In this document: positions 43,663 through 53,136 of the stretch, in pieces
Numbering within the stretch: the first letter of the stretch is position 1
Layout of the letters: the number at the start of each line of letters is the position of its first letter
Assembly: GCA_035491895.1 (NCBI GenBank)
Contig: DATJJY010000156.1
Location: forward strand, 1 to 64,000
From: DASTHG01 sp035491895
GTDB taxonomy: Bacteria > Gemmatimonadota > Gemmatimonadetes > Gemmatimonadales > GWC2-71-9
Reading direction: 5' to 3'
DNA: 64,000 bases
Position numbers and translations under genes: made by a program
Notes under the pieces: generated by a model
Database searches by the model: none
What the model was told of the DNA's origin: nothing
What the model saw: the letters and a program-made list of their open reading frames with translations, nothing else

Positions 43663-45597
43663 ATGGCGAAATCCGCCGTCCGTCTGCAGGCGCTTCAGGT
43701 CGCGGTTCTCGCCGGCCTGATCGGGGTGGTGCTGCGCGCCGGCCAGGTGCAGGTGCTGCAGGGCCGGCGCTACGCCGAAGAGGAGCGGGCGCAGCGGACC
43801 GAGCGATTGTCGCTCGACGCCCGCCGCGGCGCGGTCTACGACCGCAACGGAACGGCGATCGCGCTGACGCAGGAGACGTATCACATCGGGATCGCGCCCA
43901 ACGAACTGCGTGATCCGACGCGGGACGCCGCGACGATCGCGCGGGCGTTGCATTTGCCGCCCGGTACCATTCTCGACCAGCTGCGCAAGCGATACATCTA
44001 CTACGCCGGACCGTACAGCGCCGTCGAAGTGCAGCGCATCCGCGCGCTGCGCGGCGTACACCTCGAGCCGGTGCTGAACCGGTTCTATCCGTCCCCCGAT
44101 TTCGCGCGTGCCGTCGTCGGCCACGTGGGAACCGACGGGCACGGCGCGTCCGGCCTGGAGCGCAACTTCGACAGCCTGCTCGCCGGCAAGGCGGGCGCCG
44201 CGGTCGTGCTCAAGGATCGCGCGGGACGGGAGTACGAATCGCCGGCCCGCCTCATCGCCGCCCCGATCCCGGGGTCGGACGTCGTCCTCACGCTCGACGC
44301 CGAGCTGCAGGAAATCGCCGAGCGCGCGCTGCACGAGGCCGTGCGAGAAACCGACGCGGCCGGCGGCGACGTGGTGATCATCGATCCCAAGACGGGCGAG
44401 CTGCTCGCCGTGGCATCGCAGCGGCGCGACGGCAGCTCCCCGCCCAGCGCGTTCACCGACACCTACGAACCGGGTTCCCTCGCCAAGATCTTCGCCGCCG
44501 CGGCCCTGCTGGAGCTGCAGCGGGTGCGTCCCGCCGATCGCGTGTCGGGAGAAGGCGGTCGCTACAAGCTGCCGGGGCGTCCGGTGCTCCAGGACGAGCA
44601 TCCGCTGCCGACGCTGACGCTCGCCGATGCGATCGCCGTGTCGAGTAACATCGCGATGGCCAAGTTCGCGCAGCGTTTGACGCCGCGCGAGCAGTACGCC
44701 ATGCTGCGCGACTTCGGGCTCGGGACACCGACCGGGGTGGAGTACCCGTCGGAATCGCCCGGACGGCTGCGGCTCCCGTCCGAGTGGTCGGGGACGAGCC
44801 AGGTGAGCCTGGCCATCGGGTACGAGGTCGCCGTCACGCCGCTCCAGATCGCCGCGGCGTATGCGGCGATCGCCAACGACGGGGTGTTGCTGGCGCCGGC
44901 GCTGGTGCGGGAAGTGCGCGATCCGTCGGGTGACATTCTCTATCGCCACCGTACCGAGCCGGTGCGGCGCGTCACCTCCCGGGACATCGCCCAGCAGCTG
45001 CGGGGGTTGCTGCAGGGGGTCGTGCGGCGCGGCACGGGGTCGAGCGCCATGCTGGCGCACTTCGAGCTCGCGGCGAAGACGGGGACGGCGCGCCGCGTGG
45101 TCCACGGGAAGTACGCCCCCAACGAATACACCGCCTCGTTCGCCGCGCTGTTTCCGGCGGATGATCCGCAGATCGTGGTCGTCGTGAAGATCGATGACCC
45201 CGATCCCAGCAAGAAGGGCTACTTCTCCGCCACCACCGCGGCTCCGGTGACGCGCTCGCTGCTCGAGCAAGCGCTCGCGTCGCGCACGGTGACCCTGGAC
45301 GAAGCGCGGCTCGTGTCGGCGCCCGCCGTTCCCGCGGCACCGCTCGCGGACGACGACGGCACCGTGCCGTACGTCGTGCCGTGGCCGTATCGGCCCGATA
45401 CCGCCGCCGCCGGGCCCGGGCGCGTCATCCCGGACGTGTCGGGCCGGCCACTCCGGGAGGCGGTACGCAGCCTGCATCGCCGCGGCTTCCGGGTCGCGTT
45501 GCGCGGGTGGGGCGCGCCAGACCGCACGGTTCCGGCGGCGGGCAGCACCGCGCCGGCGGGCTCGATCGTCACCCTGTTCGCCGGCTCGCGGCCGTGA
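43663..45597 (+). CDS. ftsI: Septal peptidoglycan transpeptidase (class B PBP) with C-terminal PASTA domain
   Basis: A 644-residue penicillin-binding protein. One N-terminal membrane helix (about 8-28), a PBP dimer domain (RLSLDARRGAVYDRNG) and a transpeptidase domain with SLAK at 272-275 (catalytic Ser272), SSN at 327-329 and KTGT at 472-475. The residue after the Ser is Leu rather than the common Thr. A single PASTA domain (about 585-644, VIPDVSGRPLREAVRSL) closes the protein; PASTA on FtsI is common in Gram-positives and some other phyla but absent in E. coli. It cross-links septal wall with FtsW, which is encoded at 50869. Confidence 0.96.
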   Translation: MAKSAVRLQALQVAVLAGLIGVVLRAGQVQVLQGRRYAEEERAQRTERLSLDARRGAVYDRNGTAIALTQETYHIGIAPNELRDPTRDAATIARALHLPPGTILDQLRKRYIYYAGPYSAVEVQRIRALRGVHLEPVLNRFYPSPDFARAVVGHVGTDGHGASGLERNFDSLLAGKAGAAVVLKDRAGREYESPARLIAAPIPGSDVVLTLDAELQEIAERALHEAVRETDAAGGDVVIIDPKTGELLAVASQRRDGSSPPSAFTDTYEPGSLAKIFAAAALLELQRVRPADRVSGEGGRYKLPGRPVLQDEHPLPTLTLADAIAVSSNIAMAKFAQRLTPREQYAMLRDFGLGTPTGVEYPSESPGRLRLPSEWSGTSQVSLAIGYEVAVTPLQIAAAYAAIANDGVLLAPALVREVRDPSGDILYRHRTEPVRRVTSRDIAQQLRGLLQGVVRRGTGSSAMLAHFELAAKTGTARRVVHGKYAPNEYTASFAALFPADDPQIVVVVKIDDPDPSKKGYFSATTAAPVTRSLLEQALASRTVTLDEARLVSAPAVPAAPLADDDGTVPYVVPWPYRPDTAAAGPGRVIPDVSGRPLREAVRSLHRRGFRVALRGWGAPDRTVPAAGSTAPAGSIVTLFAGSRP

Positions 45598-47051
45598 GCA
45601 CGACGGCGGATGTCATCGGCGGTCTACGGTCGGCCGGGCTGCTCGCGGCAGAGCCTCCCGGCTCGCTACCGGAATTCACCGGCCTCACGGCTGACACGCG
45701 CCGCCTCTCGCCCGGGATGCTGTTCTGCGCGATCCGGGGGTCGGTCGAGGACGGGCATCGCTATCTGCCGCGCGCGCTCGAGGGAGGGGCCGGCGCCGCG
45801 CTCGTCGAGCAGCCGCAAGCGGTGTCGCTGCCGCAGGTCGTCGTCACCGACGGCCGCCGCGCGGCCGCCGTCGCCGCGGAGCTCTGGTACGGACATCCGG
45901 CGCGCCAGCTCGAGCTCGTCGGCGTCACCGGAACGAACGGCAAGACGACAACGGTCACGCTCGCGCGCCACGTCCTGCAGGCCGCACTGCCCATGGGCTC
46001 GATCGGAACGCTCGGCGCCGTCGCGCCCGATGGCACGTCCGTCGCGAGCGAGGCGGGAAATCTCACGACGCCGGGGCCGATCGACCTGCAGGCGACGCTC
46101 GCCGCGCTGGTGGCAGCCGGCGCCCGGGGCGTCGCGATGGAGGTGTCGTCGCACAGCCTCGATCAGGGGCGTGTCGACGGACTGCGCTTCCAGGTGGCGG
46201 TGTTTACCAATTTGACGCGCGACCACCTCGATTATCACCGCACCATCGAGGAGTATTTCCGCGCCAAGGCGCGTCTCGTCGACCTTCTAGTTCCGACCGG
46301 CGTGCTGGTCAGCAACGCCGATGACCACGCGTGGCGGCGCCTGCGCGGAGCAGCCGGGCATCGCCGTATCACCTTCGGGGAGCGGGTCGGGGACATCACG
46401 GCCTGGAAGGTGACGAGCGACGCCCAGGGCTCCCGCTTCGAGCTCGTCACCCCGCTCGGGTCCGCCGCGGTGCGGCTCCCCCTCCTCGGGCGCTTCAACG
46501 TCGCCAATGCGCTCGGTGTCGCCGCCGCCGCATGGGCGCTGGGAGTTCCCGTCGAAGAGATCGCCGAGCGGCTGACCAATGCCCCCCAGGTGCCCGGCCG
46601 CATGGAGCGCATCGCGTCCCAGCCGTGCACCGTGCTGCGGGATTACGCCCACACTCCGGACGCGTTGGAGCGGGCCCTCGACGCGGTGCGACCGGTCACG
46701 GCGAAGCGGGTGATCGTGGTATTCGGTGCCGGAGGTGACCGCGACCGGGGCAAGCGTGCGCCGATGGGCGAGATCGCCGTTCGCCTGGCGGACGTTGCCA
46801 TCGCGACCTCCGACAACCCCCGCACCGAGGATCCCGAGCGCATCCTGGACGAGGTCGAAGCCGGGATGAGCGCCAAGCCGCATCGTCGCCTGAGCGACCG
46901 GCGGGAGGCGATCGCGCTCGCGCTCTCCCTGGCGGGTCCGGGCGACACGGTGCTGCTCGCGGGGAAGGGCCACGAGACCTACCAGGTGATCGGCACGGTG
47001 AAACAGCCATTCGACGAGCGAGAGATCATCCAGGAGCTGGGCGCTTCGTGA
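45594..47051 (+). CDS. murE: UDP-MurNAc-tripeptide synthetase, probably meso-DAP-adding
   Basis: A 485-residue Mur ligase that adds the third amino acid to UDP-MurNAc-dipeptide. The ATP loop is GTNGKTT at 113-119; AMEVSSHSLDQGRVDG and the FTNLTRDHLDYH block follow. The DNPRTEDP motif indicates meso-diaminopimelate as substrate, since Lys-adding enzymes lack DNPR. The GTG start overlaps ftsI by 4 bp. Confidence 0.96.
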   Translation: MSTTADVIGGLRSAGLLAAEPPGSLPEFTGLTADTRRLSPGMLFCAIRGSVEDGHRYLPRALEGGAGAALVEQPQAVSLPQVVVTDGRRAAAVAAELWYGHPARQLELVGVTGTNGKTTTVTLARHVLQAALPMGSIGTLGAVAPDGTSVASEAGNLTTPGPIDLQATLAALVAAGARGVAMEVSSHSLDQGRVDGLRFQVAVFTNLTRDHLDYHRTIEEYFRAKARLVDLLVPTGVLVSNADDHAWRRLRGAAGHRRITFGERVGDITAWKVTSDAQGSRFELVTPLGSAAVRLPLLGRFNVANALGVAAAAWALGVPVEEIAERLTNAPQVPGRMERIASQPCTVLRDYAHTPDALERALDAVRPVTAKRVIVVFGAGGDRDRGKRAPMGEIAVRLADVAIATSDNPRTEDPERILDEVEAGMSAKPHRRLSDRREAIALALSLAGPGDTVLLAGKGHETYQVIGTVKQPFDEREIIQELGAS

Positions 47052-48388
47052 CGTTCTGGACGAGCCAGCGCGTCGCGGCCGCTCTGGGAGTGGCGGAGCC
47101 CGAGGCGGCAACCTATCCCCGCATTTCGACCGATACGCGCGCCATCGGCGCGGGCGACCTGTTCGTCGCGTTGCAGGGTGCGCGCTTCGATGCGCATGCG
47201 TTCCTCGGCGACGCGCACGCGAAGGGAGCACGGGCGGCAGTCGTGCGCCGGGGGACAGCTCCGGTTCGGGGCCTCGTCTACTATCCGGTCGACGATACGC
47301 TCGCCGCCCTGGGCCTGCTCGCTCGCACCCGCCGCCGTGCTCTTCCCGCCGGCAGCCCCGTCGTCGCGATCACCGGATCGAGCGGCAAGACGAGCACCAA
47401 GGAGTTGATCCGCGTCGCGCTCGCGCCGCGCTACCGCGTGCATGCGACCGCGGCGAATCTCAACAACGAAGTCGGCGTCCCGCTCACGATCCTCGCCGCT
47501 CCGGATGAGGCCGGTGCCTTCGTCATCGAAGCGGGCGCGAGCGTGCCGGGTGAGATCGGGCGGCTGCGCCAGGTGATCGAGCCGACGATCGCCGTGATCA
47601 CGAACGTGGGGTATGCCCACGTCGAGGGCTTCGGGTCGTTCGAGGGCGTGCTGCGCGAGAAACTGTCGCTGATCGACGGCGTCCCCCTCGCCGTCGTCGG
47701 TCTCGATCCGCGCGAGCTGGCCGAGCAGGCGCGTCGCCGCACCCGAACGATCGTGGCCGGTACGACGCCGCCGGCCGATCTCCAGGCCGAGGCGGTGGGG
47801 TTGGACGAGGAAGGGCGGTGCCGAATCCGGTGGCACGGGCGCGAGGTGGTGCTGCCGCTCTTCGGACTGCACCAGGCGGAAAATGCGATGATCGCGCTCG
47901 CGGTTGCCTGCGAGCTGGGCGTCGACCCGGTGGCGGCGCTCGCAGCATTGCCGGGTGTGTCGGTGCCCGGCGGCCGGGGACGGGTGGTGCACGTCCGTGA
48001 TCTGACGATCATCGACGATACCTACAACGCCAACCCCGGATCGCTGCAGCGAGCGGTCGAGTCGGCGGCCTGGCTCGCCCGCGAGCGCGGGCGGCCGTTG
48101 GCGATCGTGGTGGGTTCGATGTTGGAGCTGGGGCCCGAGAGTGCGAAATTGCACGCGGCCGCGGCCGCCGACATCGTGCGCCGCGAGCCGGTGCTGGTCG
48201 GGGCGGTGGGCGAGTTCGCGGCCTCGTTTGCGCCGTATCGCAGTCGATTGGGTGACCGGCTGCTCGTCGCCGCCGACGCCGCCGAGCTGGCCCCACGTCT
48301 CAAGGCGGCGCTCCAGGGGAACGAGATTCTGTTGCTCAAGGCGTCACGCGGGGTCGCGCTGGAGCAGCTGCTGGGCCATCTCAGCTAG
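47048..48388 (+). CDS. murF: UDP-MurNAc-pentapeptide synthetase
   Basis: A 446-residue Mur ligase that adds D-Ala-D-Ala. The ATP loop is GSSGKTS at 110-116, with NLNNEVGVPLT, VIEAGASVPGEIG and DDTYNANPGSL blocks as in the family. GTG start with a 4-bp overlap of murE. D-Ala-D-Ala ligase (ddl) is not in the window. Confidence 0.96.
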   Translation: MTFWTSQRVAAALGVAEPEAATYPRISTDTRAIGAGDLFVALQGARFDAHAFLGDAHAKGARAAVVRRGTAPVRGLVYYPVDDTLAALGLLARTRRRALPAGSPVVAITGSSGKTSTKELIRVALAPRYRVHATAANLNNEVGVPLTILAAPDEAGAFVIEAGASVPGEIGRLRQVIEPTIAVITNVGYAHVEGFGSFEGVLREKLSLIDGVPLAVVGLDPRELAEQARRRTRTIVAGTTPPADLQAEAVGLDEEGRCRIRWHGREVVLPLFGLHQAENAMIALAVACELGVDPVAALAALPGVSVPGGRGRVVHVRDLTIIDDTYNANPGSLQRAVESAAWLARERGRPLAIVVGSMLELGPESAKLHAAAAADIVRREPVLVGAVGEFAASFAPYRSRLGDRLLVAADAAELAPRLKAALQGNEILLLKASRGVALEQLLGHLS

Positions 48389-48404
48389 GGAGACATTCGC
48401 CACC

Positions 48405-49523
48405 GTGCTCTACCACCTGCTGGCCCCGCTCGCCAAACAATACATCCTCTTCAATCTCTTCAACTACATCACGTTCCGGGCGGCGGGGGCAACGGTCACG
48501 GCGCTCGTAATGGCGTTCGTGATCGGTCCCTGGATCATCGGCCGCCTGCGCCGGGGTGGAGTGGGGCAGGTGATCCGCGCCGAAGGGCCCGCGACGCACC
48601 AGGAGAAGCGCGGCACGCCGACGATGGGCGGCCTCGTCATCATCCTCGCTACCGTGGTGCCGACGCTCTTGTGGGCGCGGCTCGATACGCGCTACACGAT
48701 CGTCGCCGTCGTGGCGACCCTGTGGATGGGCGCGATCGGCTTCCTCGACGACTACCTGAAGATCGTGCGCGGCAAGTCGCAAGGGCTCGTCGCCCGCTGG
48801 AAGCTCGTGGGACAGATCTCGTTCGGCCTGGCGCTCGGTGTGTTTCTCGTGCGCTGGCCGTTCGTTCCCAGCATGGCGACAGAGACGCAGCTGCCGGTCT
48901 TCAAATACATCTTTCTCACGCTCCCCTGGCCGTTGTACATCGCGTTCACCACCATCGTGGTGACGGCGAGCTCCAACGCGGTGAATCTCACCGACGGATT
49001 GGACGGGCTCGCCACCGGGCTCACGGCGATCGTGGCCGGGACGTTCGCCGTCTTCGCGTACCTGTTCGGGCGATTCGATGCCTCGCGCTACCTCGGCGTG
49101 ATGCATCTCGCCGGGGCCGGGGAGCTGGCCATCTTCTGCGGTGCGCTGATGGGCGCGGCGGTTGGGTTTCTCTGGTTCAACGCGTATCCCGCGGCGGTGT
49201 TCATGGGAGACACCGGCGCCCTGGCCATCGGCGGCGCGCTCGGCGCCGTGGCGATCATGCTGAAGGCGGAGTTCCTGCTCCTGATCGCGGGTGGGGTGTT
49301 CGCGGCCGAGACGCTCTCCGTGATCCTCCAGGTGAACGTCTACCGCTGGCACAAGCGCGCGCGCGGCAAGGAGTACGCCGACGGTCATCGCGTGTTTCGC
49401 ATGGCGCCGCTGCACCATCACTTCGAGAAACTCGGCTGGTCGGAGCCGCAGGTGGTGATGCGGTTCTACATCCTCGGGTTCTTGTGCTCCATGCTGGCGC
49501 TCGCGACGCTGAAGGTCAGATGA
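48405..49523 (+). CDS. mraY: Phospho-MurNAc-pentapeptide translocase
   Basis: A 372-residue membrane enzyme with about ten helices that makes lipid I from UDP-MurNAc-pentapeptide and undecaprenyl phosphate. Signature blocks: HQEKRGTPTMGG, IGFLDDYLKI, NLTDGLDGLATG and MGDTGALAIGG. The GTG at 48405 is preceded by AGGGAGA and gives the expected N-terminus (VLYHLLAPLAKQY). It lies 16 bp after murF and overlaps murD by 4 bp. Confidence 0.97.
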   Translation: MLYHLLAPLAKQYILFNLFNYITFRAAGATVTALVMAFVIGPWIIGRLRRGGVGQVIRAEGPATHQEKRGTPTMGGLVIILATVVPTLLWARLDTRYTIVAVVATLWMGAIGFLDDYLKIVRGKSQGLVARWKLVGQISFGLALGVFLVRWPFVPSMATETQLPVFKYIFLTLPWPLYIAFTTIVVTASSNAVNLTDGLDGLATGLTAIVAGTFAVFAYLFGRFDASRYLGVMHLAGAGELAIFCGALMGAAVGFLWFNAYPAAVFMGDTGALAIGGALGAVAIMLKAEFLLLIAGGVFAAETLSVILQVNVYRWHKRARGKEYADGHRVFRMAPLHHHFEKLGWSEPQVVMRFYILGFLCSMLALATLKVR

Positions 49524-50872
49524 CGCTGCCCGACGGCTGGCGCGGCGGGACGGTGGCGGTGGTGGGGCTGGGGAAGAGCGGCGTCGCGGCGACCCGTCTC
49601 CTGGTTCGGGAGGGCGCCCGCGTGTACGCCAGCGATGCCGCCGCGTCGCCGCCCGGCAGTGCCGCGGTCGAGCTGCTCAGGGCGCTCCCCGGGGTGGAGG
49701 TCGAGCTCGGACACCACGACCTCGTCAAGATCGGCGCCGCGCAGGGCGTCGTCGTCTCCCCGGGTGTGCCACCCGACGCGGCGCCGCTCAGCGTGGCGCG
49801 CTCGGGCGGCGTGCCGGTGCTGTCGGAGCTGGACCTGGGCTGGCGCGCGCTCCCTGGAATGCGCTGCATCGCGGTGACGGGGACGAACGGCAAGACGACG
49901 ACGACCGCCCTCGTCGCGCATCTAATGAAGACGGCGGGACTCGATACCGTTGCGGCGGGAAACATCGGCCTGCCGCTCACCGACCTCGCCCTCGCCGACC
50001 AGCGGCCGCAATGGCTCGCGGTGGAGGCGTCGTCGTTCCAGCTGCACGACAGCCCCGATTTCGCGCCGGAGATCGGGGTGCTGACGAATCTCGCTCCCGA
50101 TCACCTCGACCGGTACCCCGACGTCGCCGCCTACTACGCCGACAAGCGCCTGCTGTATCGAAACGCGAGCGACGACAATGTCTGGGTCACGAACGGCGAT
50201 GATGCCGCCGCCCTCGATCTGGCGCGCGGGATCCGGGGGCGGCAGGTGCGTTTCTCGGTGCAGGGACCCGCCGATGCATGGTACGACGGGCGTGCGCGGT
50301 CCCTGATGCTGGGCGGCAGCGCGCTGCTGCCGCGTGACGCGCTCGTGCTGCTGGGCCTTCACAATGTTGCCAACGCGCTGGCCGCGGCCCTCGCCGTTCA
50401 CGAGGCGGGAATCGCCCCCGGTGCGATCGCCGAAGGGCTCCGCAGCTTCCGGGCGCTGCCGCACCGTCTCGAGCCGGTGGCCGAGGTGGCCGGGGTGCGT
50501 TGGATCAACGATTCGAAGGCCACCAACGTGTCGTCCACCGTCGTCGCGATCGAAGCGATGGACCGGCCCTTCGTGCTGCTGCTGGGCGGTCGGCACAAGG
50601 GGGAGCCGTATACCCGGCTCGGGCCGCTGCTCAAGGACAAGTGCCGGCTCGTGATCGCGTACGGTGAGGCGGGCGCGCGCATCGAGTCCGACCTCACCGG
50701 AGCGGTGCCGCTCGAGCGGGGCGGTGACTTCGCCGACGTGATGCGGCGCGCCCGGCAGGCCGCCCGGCCGGGGGACGCCGTGCTCCTGTCTCCCGCGTGC
50801 TCGAGCTACGACATGTTCACCAATTACGAGGAGCGCGGCGCGACGTTCGAGCGGCTCGCGACCGCCGCGTGA
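49520..50872 (+). CDS. murD: UDP-MurNAc-L-Ala:D-Glu ligase
   Basis: A 450-residue Mur ligase that adds D-Glu. An N-terminal Rossmann-like domain (VAVVGLGKSGVAATRLL), the ATP loop GTNGKTT at 121-127, EASSFQLHD and NDSKATN, and the C-terminal SPACSSYDMF block are diagnostic. ATG start overlapping mraY by 4 bp; it overlaps ftsW by 4 bp. Confidence 0.97.
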   Translation: MTLPDGWRGGTVAVVGLGKSGVAATRLLVREGARVYASDAAASPPGSAAVELLRALPGVEVELGHHDLVKIGAAQGVVVSPGVPPDAAPLSVARSGGVPVLSELDLGWRALPGMRCIAVTGTNGKTTTTALVAHLMKTAGLDTVAAGNIGLPLTDLALADQRPQWLAVEASSFQLHDSPDFAPEIGVLTNLAPDHLDRYPDVAAYYADKRLLYRNASDDNVWVTNGDDAAALDLARGIRGRQVRFSVQGPADAWYDGRARSLMLGGSALLPRDALVLLGLHNVANALAAALAVHEAGIAPGAIAEGLRSFRALPHRLEPVAEVAGVRWINDSKATNVSSTVVAIEAMDRPFVLLLGGRHKGEPYTRLGPLLKDKCRLVIAYGEAGARIESDLTGAVPLERGGDFADVMRRARQAARPGDAVLLSPACSSYDMFTNYEERGATFERLATAA

Positions 50873-51990
50873 TCGACCGCCGCTGGGAGACACGGCTGCT
50901 CGCTATCGTGGCGCTGGCGCTGTCGATGATCGGCATCATCGCCGTATACGGCGCCTCGAGCTTGATCAGCGCCAAGGAGGGTGGCGTCGTCGGGTCGGGG
51001 TTCGCCCTGAACCAGGCGGTCGGCCTTGTGGCGGGGGGGCTGCTCGCCACGATCCTGGCGCGGCTCGACTACCACATGTGGGAGCGGCGCGCGTGGCTCG
51101 TCCTCGGCATCGTCGTGGTGTTGCTCCTGATTCCGCTCCTGCCCTTCACTCACGCCATCGCCCCGTCGCGCAACGGCGCGCGGCGCTGGGTCGAGATCGC
51201 CGGCATCGGAATGCAGCCCTCGGAGCTCGCCAAGATCGCCGTCGTCGTCTGGACGGCGATGCTCGCGGCCAAGAAAGGCGAGGCGATGCGCAGCTTCAAG
51301 CGGGGCGTGATGCCGGTGGTGGCGATCGTGGGGCCGCTCGTCGGCATGATCTTCCTCGAGCCGAACCTCTCGATGGCACTGCTCGTCACCCTGCTGGCGG
51401 GGGTCGTGGTCTTTTCCGCGGGGGCGAAGATCGGCCACTTCCTGTTGCTCGGGGTCGGCGCGGCGCCCCTCGTCTTCGGGGCCGTCGCGACGGCGCAGTA
51501 CCGCATTGCGCGCGTGCTCACGTTTCTGAATTCCGGGGGCGCGCCTGACGAAGCGAAGTGGCAAGTGCATCAATCGCTGGTCGGCATCGGCGCGGGTCAG
51601 GTGACCGGCGTCGGCATCGGACACGGGATGCAGAAGCTCGGCTATCTCCCGTACGCCTACTCCGATTTCATTTTCTCCACGATCGGCGAGGAGTGGGGAT
51701 TCCTCGGCCTGCTCGTCCTGGCCGTCGCCTTCGGCGTGTTCGTCTGGCTCGGCTTTCGCATCGCGCGCTCGGCGCGCGACACCTTCGGCCAGCTGCTCGC
51801 CGCGGGACTCACGGCCCTCGTGGGGATCGGCGCGGTGCTGCACATGGGCGTGACGCTGGCGATTCTTCCGGCGACCGGCATCACGCTGCCGTTCGTGTCG
51901 TACGGACGCTCGAGCCTGCTCGTCGCGCTCGCGGCGACCGGGATCCTGATCAGCGTGGGGCAGGGGCGAACCGGGCGAGACTCGGGATGA
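50869..51990 (+). CDS. ftsW: Septal peptidoglycan polymerase FtsW (SEDS family)
   Basis: A 373-residue SEDS glycosyltransferase with about ten helices. Typical blocks: NGARRWVEIAG, QPSELAKIA, FLEPNLSMALL, a TIGEEWGFLG strand and LPFVSYGRSSLL. FtsW polymerises glycan and works with FtsI. The GTG at 50869 overlaps murD by 4 bp. RodA would be similar in sequence, but position between murD and murG gives FtsW. Confidence 0.95.
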   Translation: MIDRRWETRLLAIVALALSMIGIIAVYGASSLISAKEGGVVGSGFALNQAVGLVAGGLLATILARLDYHMWERRAWLVLGIVVVLLLIPLLPFTHAIAPSRNGARRWVEIAGIGMQPSELAKIAVVVWTAMLAAKKGEAMRSFKRGVMPVVAIVGPLVGMIFLEPNLSMALLVTLLAGVVVFSAGAKIGHFLLLGVGAAPLVFGAVATAQYRIARVLTFLNSGGAPDEAKWQVHQSLVGIGAGQVTGVGIGHGMQKLGYLPYAYSDFIFSTIGEEWGFLGLLVLAVAFGVFVWLGFRIARSARDTFGQLLAAGLTALVGIGAVLHMGVTLAILPATGITLPFVSYGRSSLLVALAATGILISVGQGRTGRDSG

Positions 51991-53084
51991 AGGTCCTCTT
52001 CACCGGCGGCGGCACCGGCGGCCACCTGATGCCAGCGCTCGCGCTGGCGCAGGCGCTGAAGGCCGAGCGTCCTGATGCCGAGTGCGTGATCGTCGGCGCC
52101 GAGCGGGGGATCGAGAGCGAAGTCCTGCCGCGCTATCCGTATCGCTACGTGCTGCTGCCAATCGAGCCGATTTACCGGCATGCCTGGTGGCGCAATCTGC
52201 GTTTGCCGATCGTCGCGTGGCGGGCGTGGCGCGCCGCCGGCGCCGTGCTGGAGCAGGAGCGGCCCGACATCGTCGTGGGCACGGGAGGATACGTGTCGGG
52301 CCCGGTGGTGTGGCGCGCGCAGCAGCGCGGCATTCCGACCGCGCTGCAGGAGCAGAATGCGCTCCCGGGGATCACCACTCGCTGGCTGGCGCGCCGGGCG
52401 CGACAGATTTACCTCGGCTTTCCCGAAGCGCAGGCTCGGCTGCGGCCGGGCGCCCGCACCATCGTGTTCTCGCTCGGGAATCCGATCCGTCCACCCGCAC
52501 CCGCCGAAGAGGGTGATCGACCCACTGCGCTCGCAGCCTTCGGGCTCGCCCCGGAGCGACCGACGCTGCTCGTCTTTGGCGGGAGCCAGGGTGCCCGCGC
52601 GCTCAACTACGCGGTCGCCGGCGCGCTCGAGCACGGCGGCCTCTCGGACATCAACCTGCTGTGGGGGACCGGCCCGATGCACGCGAGCACGTTCGCGCGC
52701 TACGCCGTGCGCGGGCGCGTCGTGGTGCAGGGGTTCTTCGATCCGATGGCACGCGCCTACCGCGCGGCCGATCTCGTCGTCTGCCGCGCCGGGGCGATGA
52801 CGACGGCGGAAGTCTGCGCGTGGGGGAAAGCGAGCGTGCTCGTGCCGCTGCCGCATGCCGCCGCGAATCATCAGCTGCACAACGCGCGCGCGCTCGAGCA
52901 ATGCGGCGCCGCGGTCCTGCTCGAGGAGCGCGACCTGATGGGCCGCTCACTCAGCGCCCTGGTGCATCAGCTGCTCGCGGATCCCGCGCGACGCGACGCG
53001 TTGGCACGGGCGGCACGCAGTCGAGGGCGCCCGGACGCCGCGCGGGAGGTAGTGTCAAAAATTTTGACACTCTTCGGCAATTGA
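51987..53084 (+). CDS. murG: UDP-GlcNAc:lipid I GlcNAc transferase
   Basis: A 365-residue GT28 glycosyltransferase that makes lipid II on the inner face of the membrane. It has the glycine loop FTGGGTGGHLMPALA, a VGTGGYVSGPVV strand, LQEQNALPGITT, GGSQGARALN and the acceptor-binding CRAGAMTTAEV region. ATG start with a 4-bp overlap of ftsW. The gene is followed by the only intergenic gap inside the dcw cluster. Confidence 0.97.
   Translation: MKVLFTGGGTGGHLMPALALAQALKAERPDAECVIVGAERGIESEVLPRYPYRYVLLPIEPIYRHAWWRNLRLPIVAWRAWRAAGAVLEQERPDIVVGTGGYVSGPVVWRAQQRGIPTALQEQNALPGITTRWLARRARQIYLGFPEAQARLRPGARTIVFSLGNPIRPPAPAEEGDRPTALAAFGLAPERPTLLVFGGSQGARALNYAVAGALEHGGLSDINLLWGTGPMHASTFARYAVRGRVVVQGFFDPMARAYRAADLVVCRAGAMTTAEVCAWGKASVLVPLPHAAANHQLHNARALEQCGAAVLLEERDLMGRSLSALVHQLLADPARRDALARAARSRGRPDAAREVVSKILTLFGN
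53052..53070. promoter_or_regulatory. Perfect 9-bp palindrome at the 3' end of murG
   Basis: GTGTCAAAA, a single central A and TTTTGACAC form a perfect inverted repeat within the last codons of murG. It is markedly AT-richer than its surroundings. It contains TTGACA, but no -10 at 17 bases. It could be a regulator-binding site or a small hairpin ahead of murC; no U-run follows. Confidence 0.45.
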
Positions 53085-53118
53085 TCGGTCGGCTCTTTTC
53101 TAAGTTTCTGGAATTACT

Positions 53119-53124
53119 TATATT
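53119..53124 (+). promoter_or_regulatory. Possible -10 element before murC
   Basis: TATATT at 53119-53124 lies in an AT-rich 52-bp gap (53085-53136), 12 bases before the murC ATG. A -35 is not clear (TTTTCT at 53096-53101). No Shine-Dalgarno is seen between it and the ATG, so a very short leader is possible. It suggests a second transcription unit murC-ftsQ-ftsA-ftsZ. Confidence 0.4.
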
Positions 53125-53136
53125 AGCTCCCCACGG

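Noticed and set aside
53064..53092. TTGACA at 53064 as a promoter -35
   Set aside because: No -10-like sequence lies 15-19 bases downstream. The hexamer is part of the palindrome.
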